Below, in pieces: positions 1 to 6,870 of a stretch of DNA of 11,821 nucleotides. The stretch is taken from NCBI GenBank assembly GCA_964472495.1, contig CAYYLD010000016.1, positions 1-11,821 of the forward strand, in the 5' to 3' direction. This DNA comes from CAYXST01 sp964472495 (GTDB taxonomy: Bacteria; Patescibacteriota; Minisyncoccia; Portnoybacterales; UBA2143). The notes beneath the pieces were generated by a model that saw nothing but the letters and a program-made list of their open reading frames with translations, was not told the DNA's origin and searched no databases. The stretch's first letter is position 1, and each line of letters opens with the position of its first letter. Both the position numbers and the translations under genes were made by a program.

Positions 1-60
1 AAAAAGGGTGTAGTAAAAAGGGACGCCCCGCTGACGCAAAAAGGGACGCCCCGCTGACGC
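1..60. repeat. GGGACGCCCC-family repeat: left inverted-repeat arm plus two tandem 23-bp units
   Basis: Two perfect tandem copies of a 23-bp unit lie at 15-37 and 38-60; each is five A residues followed by gggacgccccgctgacgc. Positions 2-30 are the exact reverse complement of 2494-2522 (29 bp). The core gggacgcccc recurs at 7650-7659 and, reversed, at 2495-2504 and 7668-7677. No coding capacity is seen. It looks like a dispersed REP-like or MITE-like intergenic element; that class is inferred, the repeats themselves are direct observation. Confidence 0.85.
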
Positions 61-187
61 ACCCGTCCCTGAAATAAAATTGGTCATTATTTGTAGTAAT
101 AGATAAGACCTCGTACCAAATCCTATTACCCTCTCAAGGAGACGGTGGAGGATAAAGGTCGAGAATTATTAATAAAGAATTAGTTAT
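61..187 (+). other. Non-coding leader region before the first gene
   Basis: This AT-rich stretch lies between the repeat block and the first start codon and holds no credible ORF. A TTGGTC at 80-85 could be a -35 box, but no convincing -10 sits at the right distance. A purine-rich ggtggagg lies around 144-151, too far upstream of the 188 start to act as its ribosome binding site. I do not call a promoter here. Confidence 0.4.
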
Positions 188-628
188 ATGAAAAAATATC
201 TAGCTTACAGTATTCTGCCAGCTTTGGCTTTAACTCTGGTTGGAGCTGGTATTGTTTCAGCTCATGGCTGGTTTGGCGGGTTTGGCCAGGCAACGCCTGA
301 AGAAATGGCTCAAGGACAGGAAGCAATGTTACAAAAACAGTCCGAGCTTTTGGGTATTAGCGTGGGCGAAATAAAAGATGCCTGGGCAGAAGGCAAAAAT
401 TTTCGGGAAATTGCCGAGGAACAAGGAATTAGCCAGGGACAGCTTCAGGAAAAGATGAAAGAGACAAGACAGGAACAGCTCCAAGCTCAACTTCAGGCAA
501 TGGTAGATAATGGAGTGATTAGTCAAGAGCAGGCTAATCGGCGTTTACAATTTATGGAAGAGCGAATGGCTAACGGCGAGATGGCTAAAGGATTCCATAG
601 AGATTTTGGCCGATGCTTCGGCTGGTAA
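188..628 (+). CDS. Small secreted helical protein, DUF2680-like
   Basis: The product is 146 aa. It has a lysine-start signal peptide (MKKY..., hydrophobic 5-24) and a likely signal peptidase I site after V-S-A at residue 25. The mature part is glutamine- and glutamate-rich and helical. It carries two motifs seen in short bacterial exported proteins of the DUF2680 type: a LLGIS..EIKDAW..GK..REIAEEQGIS block (about 55-83) and a VDNGVISQEQANRRLQFMEERM block (about 106-128). No catalytic residues or metal-binding cluster stand out; there is one Cys near the C terminus. Nothing resembling a Shine-Dalgarno site is next to the ATG. A hairpin terminator follows directly, so it may be its own transcription unit ahead of the export genes. 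The function is unknown; an envelope accessory role is a guess from the neighbours. Confidence 0.75.
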   Translation: MKKYLAYSILPALALTLVGAGIVSAHGWFGGFGQATPEEMAQGQEAMLQKQSELLGISVGEIKDAWAEGKNFREIAEEQGISQGQLQEKMKETRQEQLQAQLQAMVDNGVISQEQANRRLQFMEERMANGEMAKGFHRDFGRCFGW

Positions 629-660
629 AATTCGTTCTCAATATTTGATTCACCCCCAAG

Positions 661-722
661 AAATCTAAGGCGCTTCGTTTCGGTAAAATGTTAAAAAACG
701 AAGGCCTTAGATTTTCTTTTTG
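661..722 (+). terminator. Strong hairpin with T-tract, abutting the next start codon
   Basis: The left arm at 661-680 and right arm at 696-714 form a 19-bp stem with a single bulged G and a loop of about 15 nt. A T-rich run ending at 721 follows. This is the classic shape of a Rho-independent terminator for the 188-628 gene. It ends only about four bases before the ATG at 726, so it could also act as an attenuator or leader structure for the adaptor gene. Confidence 0.8.
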
Positions 723-725
723 TAG

Positions 726-2465
726 ATGGTTTCTAAATTATTCAAGTCAATATTTCGACACAGGTTTATATCTTTAATAAGCCTCTTTATGATTTCTACC
801 GGCGGCTATTTGGGCTATCAGGGATTGGCTCAGGATGGAGAGGCGATTCAGTATACCACCGCGGCCGTTGAGAGGGGCACCCTTATTTCTTCTATATCAG
901 GCAGCGGCCAGGTCTCGGCTTCTGACCAGGTAGATGTTAAATCAGAGGTTTCCGGGGATGTGGTTTATCTCGGAGTAAAGAACGGCCAGGAGGTGAGAGC
1001 TGGCCAGCTTTTGGCTCAAATAGATAGCCATAACGCCCAAAAGGCAGTCCGCGACGCGGAAACGGCTTTGGAAACAGCTCAGCTTGAATTGGAAAAATTA
1101 CTGGAACCGGTTGATGAACTTGATTTGCTCAAAGCGGAAAATAATTTAATTCGGGCGAAAGAATCGAAGCAAGAAGCCGAAGATGATTTGCCCAAGACCT
1201 ATGAAGATGGATTCAATAACATAGCTAATACTTTCCTTGATTTACCTAGTATTATGTCAGGACTTCAAGGAATTCTATTAAATAGTGATTTTAGCGATAA
1301 TCAATGGAATATTGATTACTATGCAGATAAGGTGGATAGTTATGATAGTCGGATTTTGAAATACAAAGAAAAGGCGCGTTCAAATTATCGGATTACTCGC
1401 GATAATTATGAGCAAAGTTTCGATGACTATAAAGAGACCAGCCGATATTCTGACTCAGCCACCATTGAAGCGTTGATTGACCAGACCTACGAAACAACCA
1501 AAGATATTGCTGAAACGGTTAAGAGTATTAAAAACTTTATTGATTTTTATGAAGATATTGCCAGTCAGCATGATTTAGGAATACCTTCTCCGGTGGCAAC
1601 TCATCAAAGCAGTTTAGAAAGTTATACTTCAATAACTAACAGCCATCTTTCCAGTTTGCTTTCTATTCAACAGACTGTTGGGAATTCCAAAAAGGCGATT
1701 ATTGATGCCGAACGTTCAATTGAGGAACTGGAATTGTCCTTAGAGGATTTAAAAGCCGGGACTGATGATTTGGATATCAGGGCTAAAAAAATTGCTATTC
1801 AACAAAAGGAAGATGCTCTCTTAGATGCCCAGCAGGATTTAGCAAAATACTATGTTCGGGCGCCGTTTGACGGCCTGGTTGCCGAAGTAAATGTTAAAAA
1901 AGGAGAATCTATTTCTTCCGGCGCGGTGGCCACGCTGATTACCAAACAAAAAGTGGCCGAGATTACTATTAACGAGATTGATACAGCGGTGGTTAAAGTC
2001 GGACAGAAAGCGACTATTACTTTTGACGCAGTTGAGGATTTGACTATCACCGGAGAAGTGGCTGAAATTGACACTTTGGGAACCGTTACCCAAGGAGTGG
2101 TTACTTACGATGTCAAGATTGTTTTTGATACCCAGGATGAGAGAATAAAACCGGGTATGAGCATGTCTGCTTCAATTATTACGGAAATGAAACAGAATGT
2201 GCTCATGGTCCAAAATTCGGCCATAAAATCTGAAGGCGACTGGCAATACGTGGAAATTTTAGAAAACGGGAATGCCCGGCGTCAACCGATTGAAACAGGC
2301 CTTTCAAATGATTTATACACTGAAGTAATCAGCGGGGTTGAAGAAGGCGCTCAAGTTGTTACCGGACAGAGTTCCATTTCGTCAACGGCTCAATCGTCAG
2401 CTTCATCCGGACAAAACAACGAGAGGTCGCCGGAAGGCATGAATATGATAAGAATAATGCGATAG
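726..2465 (+). CDS. HlyD/MacA-type membrane fusion (adaptor) protein with enlarged hairpin domain
   Basis: This 579-aa adaptor would pair with the MacB-like ATPase and permease downstream to couple ATP-driven conformational change to export across the envelope. Basic residues followed by a hydrophobic segment (about 11-32) form an N-terminal signal anchor. The first half of the lipoyl/barrel-sandwich domain is at about 58-103 (SGSGQV...VSGDV...VKNGQEVRAGQLLA). A long helical region runs from about 103 to 374. The second lipoyl half begins at about 375 (YVRAPFDGLVAEV..KKGE), then the beta-barrel and membrane-proximal domains (IKPGMS, VISGVEEGAQVVTG). Escherichia coli MacA is about 371 aa, so roughly 200 residues are extra, mostly at 153-310 in the helical hairpin. 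An in-frame TAG lies immediately before the ATG, so 726 is the most upstream ATG start; no Shine-Dalgarno is present. Family assignment is firm; the substrate is unknown. Confidence 0.9.
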   Translation: MVSKLFKSIFRHRFISLISLFMISTGGYLGYQGLAQDGEAIQYTTAAVERGTLISSISGSGQVSASDQVDVKSEVSGDVVYLGVKNGQEVRAGQLLAQIDSHNAQKAVRDAETALETAQLELEKLLEPVDELDLLKAENNLIRAKESKQEAEDDLPKTYEDGFNNIANTFLDLPSIMSGLQGILLNSDFSDNQWNIDYYADKVDSYDSRILKYKEKARSNYRITRDNYEQSFDDYKETSRYSDSATIEALIDQTYETTKDIAETVKSIKNFIDFYEDIASQHDLGIPSPVATHQSSLESYTSITNSHLSSLLSIQQTVGNSKKAIIDAERSIEELELSLEDLKAGTDDLDIRAKKIAIQQKEDALLDAQQDLAKYYVRAPFDGLVAEVNVKKGESISSGAVATLITKQKVAEITINEIDTAVVKVGQKATITFDAVEDLTITGEVAEIDTLGTVTQGVVTYDVKIVFDTQDERIKPGMSMSASIITEMKQNVLMVQNSAIKSEGDWQYVEILENGNARRQPIETGLSNDLYTEVISGVEEGAQVVTGQSSISSTAQSSASSGQNNERSPEGMNMIRIMR

Positions 2466-2478
2466 GGATAGCTTCCGG

Positions 2479-2503
2479 CCCGGGGCGTCCACCCGGGGCG
2501 TCC
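2479..2503. repeat. 12-bp direct repeat cccggggcgtcc x2
   Basis: The sequence cccggggcgtcc occurs at 2479-2490 and again at 2492-2503, separated by one A. It is the reversed form of the core found at 1-60 and inside the 7634-7693 palindrome. Confidence 0.8.
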
Positions 2504-2522
2504 CTTTTTACTACACCCTTTT
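2494..2522. repeat. Right arm of a 29-bp inverted repeat (mate at 2-30)
   Basis: Positions 2494-2522 are the exact reverse complement of 2-30. The two arms enclose the secreted-protein gene and the adaptor gene, about 2.5 kb. No transposase lies between them. A T-run at 2504-2508 follows a GC-rich stretch, but no stem precedes it that would make a good terminator for the adaptor gene. Confidence 0.85.
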
Positions 2523-2575
2523 AAAGGGCGTACCTTTCGACCACGTCCTCGCTTCGCGACTTTTCCGGCGACTTT
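2523..2575. repeat. Degenerate copy of the cruciform repeat family
   Basis: This segment shares an exact 18-nt word, cacgtcctcgcttcgcga (2542-2559), with the inverted copy at 11645-11662. It also has the same order of an aaaggg-type arm followed by the cacgtcctcgc block as the better-preserved copy directly downstream. Its arms no longer pair well. Confidence 0.65.
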
Positions 2576-2643
2576 CAAAGGGTCGCCCTTTCAGACACGT
2601 CCTCGCCAAAGGCGAGGGAGTGGCCCTCAATGGCAACCCTTTG
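2576..2643. repeat. Cruciform intergenic repeat ending at the ATPase start
   Basis: The outer arms 2576-2587 (caaagggtcgcc) and 2632-2643 pair with one mismatch. The inner hairpin is perfect: cctcgcc at 2601-2607, loop aaa, ggcgagg at 2611-2617. A relative in the opposite orientation lies at 11617-11682 and shares the 12-bp arm and the 13-nt word gacacgtcctcgc. The element stops three bases before the ATG at 2647, so it forms the whole immediate 5' context of the ATPase gene. Confidence 0.8.
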
Positions 2644-2646
2644 GCT

Positions 2647-3378
2647 ATGATTGAATGTAGAAAAATTACAAAAGTTTATAAAAGCGGCCCCTTAAATGAC
2701 TCAGGACAAAGCATAGAGACAAAAGCGCTTTGGAATGTTTCTTTTTCCATAAAAGACGGGGAATTTGTGGCTATTATCGGTCCGTCCGGTTCAGGCAAGT
2801 CAACCTTAATGCATATTTTGGGAGCGCTTGATACGCCGACCAGCGGTCAATATCTGCTGGACGGATATGATGTTTCTGAATTCAGTGATGACCAGCTGGC
2901 CGATGTTCGCAAGAATAAAATCGGTTTTGTTTTTCAGGCCTTTAATCTTTTGCCCAGAGCCAGCGTTTTGAGGAATATTTTTCTTCCTTTGGTTTATGCC
3001 GAGACCGATAGAGATGAACGTAAAGAACTTGCCGAAAAAGCGCTTAGTCAGGCAGGCATTGATGAATCGCATTTTCACCATCTTTCAAACCAGTTGTCGG
3101 GTGGAGAGATGCAAAGAGTGGCTATCGCCCGGGCCCTGGTTAATAACCCGTCTTTAATTCTGGCTGACGAACCAACTGGAAATTTAGATAGCAAGACAGG
3201 CGAAATTGTTTTGGGGACTTTTAAAAAACTGAATGAAGAAGGAAGGACAATTGTTTTAATCACTCACGAAAAATATATCGCCGAACACGCCGAGAGGGTA
3301 ATTACTATAAAAGACGGCGGAATTGTCGAAGATACCAGAAGCCGTCAGTCCAAAACGTTTAGAGAAATAAAGGAGTAA
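2647..3378 (+). CDS. MacB/LolD-type ABC transporter ATP-binding protein
   Basis: This is the nucleotide-binding subunit that energises the FtsX-type permease encoded next. All family motifs are present when numbered from the ATG at 2647 (243 aa): Walker A GPSGSGKST at 45-53, Q-loop Gln97, signature LSGGEMQ at 150-156, Walker B ILADEPTG with Glu175, D-loop NLD, and switch His207. An insertion after VYKSG (GPLNDSGQSIETKAL) is common in this subfamily. A GTG at 2620 would add nine residues, but these would be read from inside the cruciform repeat and are not family-like; MIECRKITKVYK matches the usual N terminus, so I choose 2647. In many proteobacteria the MacB ATPase and permease are fused; here they are separate. 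The stop at 3376-3378 directly follows the ribosome binding site of the permease. Confidence 0.92.
   Translation: MIECRKITKVYKSGPLNDSGQSIETKALWNVSFSIKDGEFVAIIGPSGSGKSTLMHILGALDTPTSGQYLLDGYDVSEFSDDQLADVRKNKIGFVFQAFNLLPRASVLRNIFLPLVYAETDRDERKELAEKALSQAGIDESHFHHLSNQLSGGEMQRVAIARALVNNPSLILADEPTGNLDSKTGEIVLGTFKKLNEEGRTIVLITHEKYIAEHAERVITIKDGGIVEDTRSRQSKTFREIKE
3369..3375 (+). promoter_or_regulatory. Ribosome binding site of the permease gene
   Basis: An AAAGGAG sequence sits at the end of the ATPase gene, nine bases before the ATG at 3385. It is the only textbook Shine-Dalgarno site I see in the window. It supports translation of the permease right after the ATPase on one mRNA. Confidence 0.7.
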
Positions 3379-3384
3379 TCAGAT

Positions 3385-4608
3385 ATGCTTTTTGTTGATT
3401 TAATTGAAGAGACATTTTTTGCCGTTTTGACCAATAAAGCCAGGTCCGGTTTGACGATACTGGGTATTGTTATCGGTATTAGTTCGGTGGTGGCCATGAT
3501 TTCAATAGGCCAGGGCGCGACCAGCGATATTTCAAAAAATATTCAGTCATTGGGTTCAAATTTGCTGGTGGTTATGCCCGGCTCGCAGAGGGGTATCGGT
3601 TCGCAGGTCCGCGGCGGCATGGGTTCGGCCAGCACTTTAGTTCTTGAAGATGCCGAGGCGATTACCGAACAAGTTGATTCTATAGAAATGGTTGCCCCGG
3701 AAGTTTCCGCCAGAAAACAGGTTATCGTAAAAAGCGAGAATACGAATACAAGTATTTACGGAATTACTCCGATTTATGCCGAAGTAAAGAACATTGAAAT
3801 GGAAGCAGGAAATTTTATAACCGACCAAAACGTGAAAAAAAATTCTAAAGTGGCTGTTTTGGGACCCGATACAAGAGATGATTTATTTGGCGAGAATGTA
3901 AATCCAGTTGGCCAGAAAATCAAAATTGAAAAAATGGAATTTACGGTAATCGGAGTTACCAAATCCAAAGGAGGAACCGGATTCGGAAGCTCTGATGATT
4001 TAATTTACATACCTATCAGCACCGCCCAGCGTTATTTGACCGGGAGCGATTCGGTCAGCAGTATTAATATCCAGGTTGCCAAAGAAGATTTAATGTCTTC
4101 CGTCCAAGAACAAATTACTAATCTATTGCTAATCAGGCATAATATCGCCAATTCCTTAAATGCGGATTTTAGCATTATGAATCAGGCGGACATTTTGAAT
4201 ACGATGTCTGATGTGACCGGAACGCTTACCTTGCTTTTAGGCGCCATCGCCGGTATTTCTCTTATTGTCGGCGGTATCGGCATTATGAATATGATGCTGA
4301 CCACGGTGACCGAAAGAACGAGAGAAATCGGTTTGCGTAAATCCTTGGGGGCCAAGAATAGAGATATAACTTTTCAGTTTTTGGCCGAGGCGGTTAGCCT
4401 TACTTTTGTCGGTGGGTTTATCGGGATTATTTTGGGCTGGCTAGCCTCTATCTTGGTTACCAAATTTAGCGGGATGACTACTCTGGTGACCGCCTGGTCT
4501 GTTCTTCTGGCTTTTGGCATAGCGGCGGCTATTGGAATTATTTTCGGATATTATCCAGCCCGGCGAGCGGCCTCGCTTAATCCAATAGAAGCATTGAGAT
4601 ACGAATAA
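3385..4608 (+). CDS. MacB/FtsX-family ABC transporter permease
   Basis: The product is a 407-aa integral membrane subunit of the MacAB-like exporter. The N terminus holds one membrane helix (about 19-44, LTILGIVIGISSVVAMISIG), followed by the extracytoplasmic MacB_PCD domain (about 45-270). Three C-terminal FtsX-domain helices follow, at about 276-300, 331-357 and 370-392. Diagnostic family motifs are GQGATSDI, GGIGIMNMMLTTVTERTREIGLRKSLGA and the terminal GYYPARRAASLNPIEALRYE. The start codon has a good Shine-Dalgarno and lies six bases after the ATPase stop. Such permeases work by transmembrane mechanotransmission on the adaptor rather than by forming a channel (established for MacB). The substrate cannot be read from sequence; antimicrobial peptides, lipoproteins or lipids are all possible. 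Confidence 0.92.
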   Translation: MLFVDLIEETFFAVLTNKARSGLTILGIVIGISSVVAMISIGQGATSDISKNIQSLGSNLLVVMPGSQRGIGSQVRGGMGSASTLVLEDAEAITEQVDSIEMVAPEVSARKQVIVKSENTNTSIYGITPIYAEVKNIEMEAGNFITDQNVKKNSKVAVLGPDTRDDLFGENVNPVGQKIKIEKMEFTVIGVTKSKGGTGFGSSDDLIYIPISTAQRYLTGSDSVSSINIQVAKEDLMSSVQEQITNLLLIRHNIANSLNADFSIMNQADILNTMSDVTGTLTLLLGAIAGISLIVGGIGIMNMMLTTVTERTREIGLRKSLGAKNRDITFQFLAEAVSLTFVGGFIGIILGWLASILVTKFSGMTTLVTAWSVLLAFGIAAAIGIIFGYYPARRAASLNPIEALRYE

Positions 4609-4712
4609 TAAATTTATAATTAACAATAAAAAGCATATGACAGGTCAAAATAGAAAAACGGTTTTACTTCGCAACTCAATAAATATGGGGCAGAGTTAAA
4701 GCATATACGGAA

Positions 4713-4741
4713 TCGTCAAGAAGGCGGTTTTTTGGTAGAAT
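4713..4741 (+). promoter_or_regulatory. Predicted sigma70-type promoter of the second exporter, possibly leaderless
   Basis: A TCGTCA (4713-4718) is separated by 17 bp from TAGAAT (4736-4741), and TGG just upstream gives an extended -10. The expected transcription start falls near 4748, which is the A of the start codon, so the mRNA could have almost no leader. A 13-nt word, tttttggtagaat, is shared with the predicted promoter at 7693-7721. Confidence 0.55.
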
Positions 4742-4747
4742 GGTATT

Positions 4748-5533
4748 ATGATTGAAGTCAAAAATTTAACAAAAAGATTCAGTGACTTCACGGCAGTTGA
4801 CAATATCTCTTTCTCTGTGAAGAGGGGAGAAATTTTTGCTTTTTTGGGACCGAACGGAGCGGGCAAAACAACGACTATAAAAATACTGACAACTCTACTT
4901 AAACCGTCGGCTGGAATTATTACGATTAACGGCCATAATCCGGTTGAAGAGCCAGACGATACCCGTCGTTCTTTTGGTATTGTTTTTCAGGATCCAAGCC
5001 TGGACGACCGGCTGACGGCTTACGAAAATATGGAATTCCACGGCATTCTTTATAAAATTACGAAAGATGTTCGGAAGTCTCGAATTGAGCAGCTACTAAA
5101 ATTTGTTGAGCTTTGGGATAGAAAAAATGATTTAGTAGAAGATTTTTCGGGAGGAATGAAGCGCAGGTTAGAAATCGCCAGAGGACTTTTGCATCATCCT
5201 AAGATTTTGTTTTTAGATGAACCAACTTTAGGTCTTGATCCTCAGACTAGAAATCATATCTGGAATTACATCAAAGATTTAAACAGAGAAGAAAGGGTTA
5301 CTGTTTTTTTCACTACTCACTACATGGACGAAGCAGAGAAGTCGGCAGAAAGAGTTGCCATTATTGATTACGGAAAGATTGTCGTCCAGGGAACCCCGGA
5401 AGAATTAAAATCAAAAACCCAAGCTTCCTCATTAGAAGAGGCCTTCTTGGCTCTTACCGGCCGCGAAATACGCGAGGAAGAGGTAAAGGGCATTGATAGA
5501 ATGAGAATGCATGTGAGGGGTAGAAGAAAATAG
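4748..5533 (+). CDS. ABC-2 type exporter ATP-binding protein (DrrA/CcmA-like)
   Basis: This 261-aa ATPase pairs with the ABC-2 permease that follows, and by family would export drugs, lipids or glycans from the cytoplasm. Visible motifs are Walker A GPNGAGKT at 34-41, Q-loop Gln81 (VFQDPSLDD), signature FSGGMKRRLE at about 133-142, Walker B ILFLDEPT at 153-160, D-loop GLDP and switch His191 (FFTTHYMDEAE). The C terminus has the KSKTQASSLEEAFLALTGRE segment typical of DrrA-like proteins, then a basic tail ending VRGRRK. It begins a new unit 139 bp after the MacB-like permease, with its own predicted promoter. No Shine-Dalgarno is present. A 62-bp palindrome separates it from its permease. Confidence 0.92.
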   Translation: MIEVKNLTKRFSDFTAVDNISFSVKRGEIFAFLGPNGAGKTTTIKILTTLLKPSAGIITINGHNPVEEPDDTRRSFGIVFQDPSLDDRLTAYENMEFHGILYKITKDVRKSRIEQLLKFVELWDRKNDLVEDFSGGMKRRLEIARGLLHHPKILFLDEPTLGLDPQTRNHIWNYIKDLNREERVTVFFTTHYMDEAEKSAERVAIIDYGKIVVQGTPEELKSKTQASSLEEAFLALTGREIREEEVKGIDRMRMHVRGRRK

Positions 5534-5546
5534 AAACTTTGTTGTA

Positions 5547-5608
5547 TATTTACTTGTTCGCTCGGAAATGAAAACAAGTTTTCATTTCACTCGCTCACGG
5601 CGTAAATA
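5547..5608. repeat. 62-bp imperfect palindrome, copy 1
   Basis: It consists of outer arms tatttac (5547-5553) and gtaaata (5602-5608) and an inner perfect 11-bp stem (5565-5575 with 5578-5588) around an AA centre. Between the stems lie conserved unpaired blocks (gctcgg on the left, ctcgctc on the right). A second copy of the same length, 49 of 62 positions identical, is at 7435-7496. It fills most of the gap between the ABC-2 ATPase and permease, so it should be transcribed between them. Confidence 0.85.
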
Positions 5609-5614
5609 AAAAAT

Positions 5615-6361
5615 ATGAACGTTATTTATATTCTTTGGCTCAGACAACTAAAAAGGCATTTTAGATCAAAGGCGAGACTAATCGGTTCACTTGGCCAGCC
5701 ATTGCTTTTTCTATTCGCTCTGGGATTTGGTCTTGGGCCCGTATTTCAGCAAGCCGGCCGGGGCGACTACGTTCAGTTTCTGGTTCCGGGTATTATTGCT
5801 ATGGGGATTCTTTTTACGGCAATTTTTTCTGGTATCGAAATCATTTGGGACAGGCAATTCGGATTTTTAAAAGAAACTTTGGTTGCTCCAATCTCTCGCC
5901 TTCAAATTATGATCGGCAGGACCCTGGGAGGAGCAACGGTAGCAATGATTCAGGGGATAACTGTCTTAATTATTTCCCTTGCAATCGGATTTAAAATAGA
6001 AAACGTCGGCTTGCTGCCCCTGATGTTCATCTTTATGTTTCTTATCGCTCTTCTTTTTACCGCTTTGGGAACTGCTATCGCTTCGGTACTTGAAGATATG
6101 CATGGCTTTCAATTGATTATGAGTTTTTTGGTAATGCCTCTCTTTTTTCTTTCCGGTGCCCTTTTCCCGCTTCAGGGATTGCCGAAATTTATAAACTTTG
6201 TTGCCGTCATTAATCCGCTTTCTTATGGAGTCGATGGTTTGAGAGCAGTATCGATAAACGGCGCATATTTTGGACTATTTAATGATTTTTTGGTTTTAAG
6301 CATTATAACAGCTTTTCTTTTGGCAGTAGGAAGCTATCTTTTCTCAAAAATCCAAATTTAA
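5615..6361 (+). CDS. ABC-2 type transporter permease (DrrB-like)
   Basis: The product is a 248-aa integral membrane protein with about six membrane helices: roughly 24-43, 52-75, 104-126, 131-152, 162-183 and 222-245. The ABC-2 family shows in the N-terminal QLKRHFRSKARLIGSLGQPLLFLFALGFG, in the GRTLGGATVAMIQG segment and in the LSGALFPLQGLPKFINFVAVINPLSYGVDGLRA segment. It should form the membrane channel of the exporter with the ATPase encoded 81 bp upstream. The start ATG is preceded only by A and T bases. Length is normal for the family and nothing appears truncated. Confidence 0.9.
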   Translation: MNVIYILWLRQLKRHFRSKARLIGSLGQPLLFLFALGFGLGPVFQQAGRGDYVQFLVPGIIAMGILFTAIFSGIEIIWDRQFGFLKETLVAPISRLQIMIGRTLGGATVAMIQGITVLIISLAIGFKIENVGLLPLMFIFMFLIALLFTALGTAIASVLEDMHGFQLIMSFLVMPLFFLSGALFPLQGLPKFINFVAVINPLSYGVDGLRAVSINGAYFGLFNDFLVLSIITAFLLAVGSYLFSKIQI

Positions 6362-6383
6362 AATTAATTAAAAAATCACTTGT

Positions 6384-6833
6384 ATGAAAAAAATATTTAT
6401 AATTATCATATTAGCAATTGTTGGGAGCGGCGCTTTTTACGGAGGGATGGAATACGCCAAGAATAGAGGAACAGGCGATAGTTCTTCTTTAGGTAACTTC
6501 CAAAACTTGCAAAATCTTTCTCCGGAAGAACGAGCTCAAATGCGTCAGCAGTTTGGAGCAAATATCGGGTCGGCCCCGAGGGGCGGGCAATTTGGAGAGC
6601 GCTTAGGAAACGGATTTATCAACGGTGAAATTATTGCCAAGGATGACCAAAGCATAACTATTAAACTGCCCGATGGCGGCTCAAGGATTGTCTTTTTTTC
6701 CGAATCTACCGATATTACCAAGTCGGCCAGCGGCTCCGTAGACGATCTTACAGAGAACGAACAGGTTATCGTAAATGGTCAGGAAAATTCCGATGGCAGT
6801 TACACGGCGGCGACTATTCAAATAAGGCCTTAA
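6384..6833 (+). CDS. Membrane-anchored DUF5666-like protein
   Basis: The product is 149 aa. Residues 2-20 form a lysine-start signal peptide or anchor (MKKIFIIIILAIVGSGAFY) without a clear cleavage site. A low-complexity linker contains LSPEERAQMRQQFG, which resembles the mature part of the secreted protein at 188-628. Residues about 76-148 form a small beta-rich domain (GEIIAKDDQSITIKLPDGG, then VFFSESTDITK, then LTENEQVIVNGQENSDGSYTAATIQI). This matches the OB-like DUF5666 pattern found in exported bacterial proteins. It lies 22 bp after the ABC-2 permease and is followed by a strong terminator, so it is probably the last gene of that unit. Its function is unknown; an extracytoplasmic accessory of the exporter is plausible only by position. 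Confidence 0.75.
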   Translation: MKKIFIIIILAIVGSGAFYGGMEYAKNRGTGDSSSLGNFQNLQNLSPEERAQMRQQFGANIGSAPRGGQFGERLGNGFINGEIIAKDDQSITIKLPDGGSRIVFFSESTDITKSASGSVDDLTENEQVIVNGQENSDGSYTAATIQIRP

Positions 6834-6870
6834 GGCGATTTATGATTTACCGACGGCTCGGCCATTAATC

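Noticed and set aside
1..60. Possible CRISPR array from the tandem 23-bp units
   Set aside because: The copies are directly adjacent with no unique spacers and no cas genes are near; the core recurs as a palindromic intergenic repeat.
2390..2578. Minus-strand ORF of 62 codons across the end of the adaptor gene and the repeats
   Set aside because: It is antisense to a conserved gene and its reading is largely repeat DNA (Arg/Gly-rich); no family-like motif.
4609..4712. Terminator or small gene between the MacB-like permease and the ABC-2 ATPase
   Set aside because: No stem with T-tract and no ORF with credible composition was seen; only the promoter at 4713-4741 is supported.
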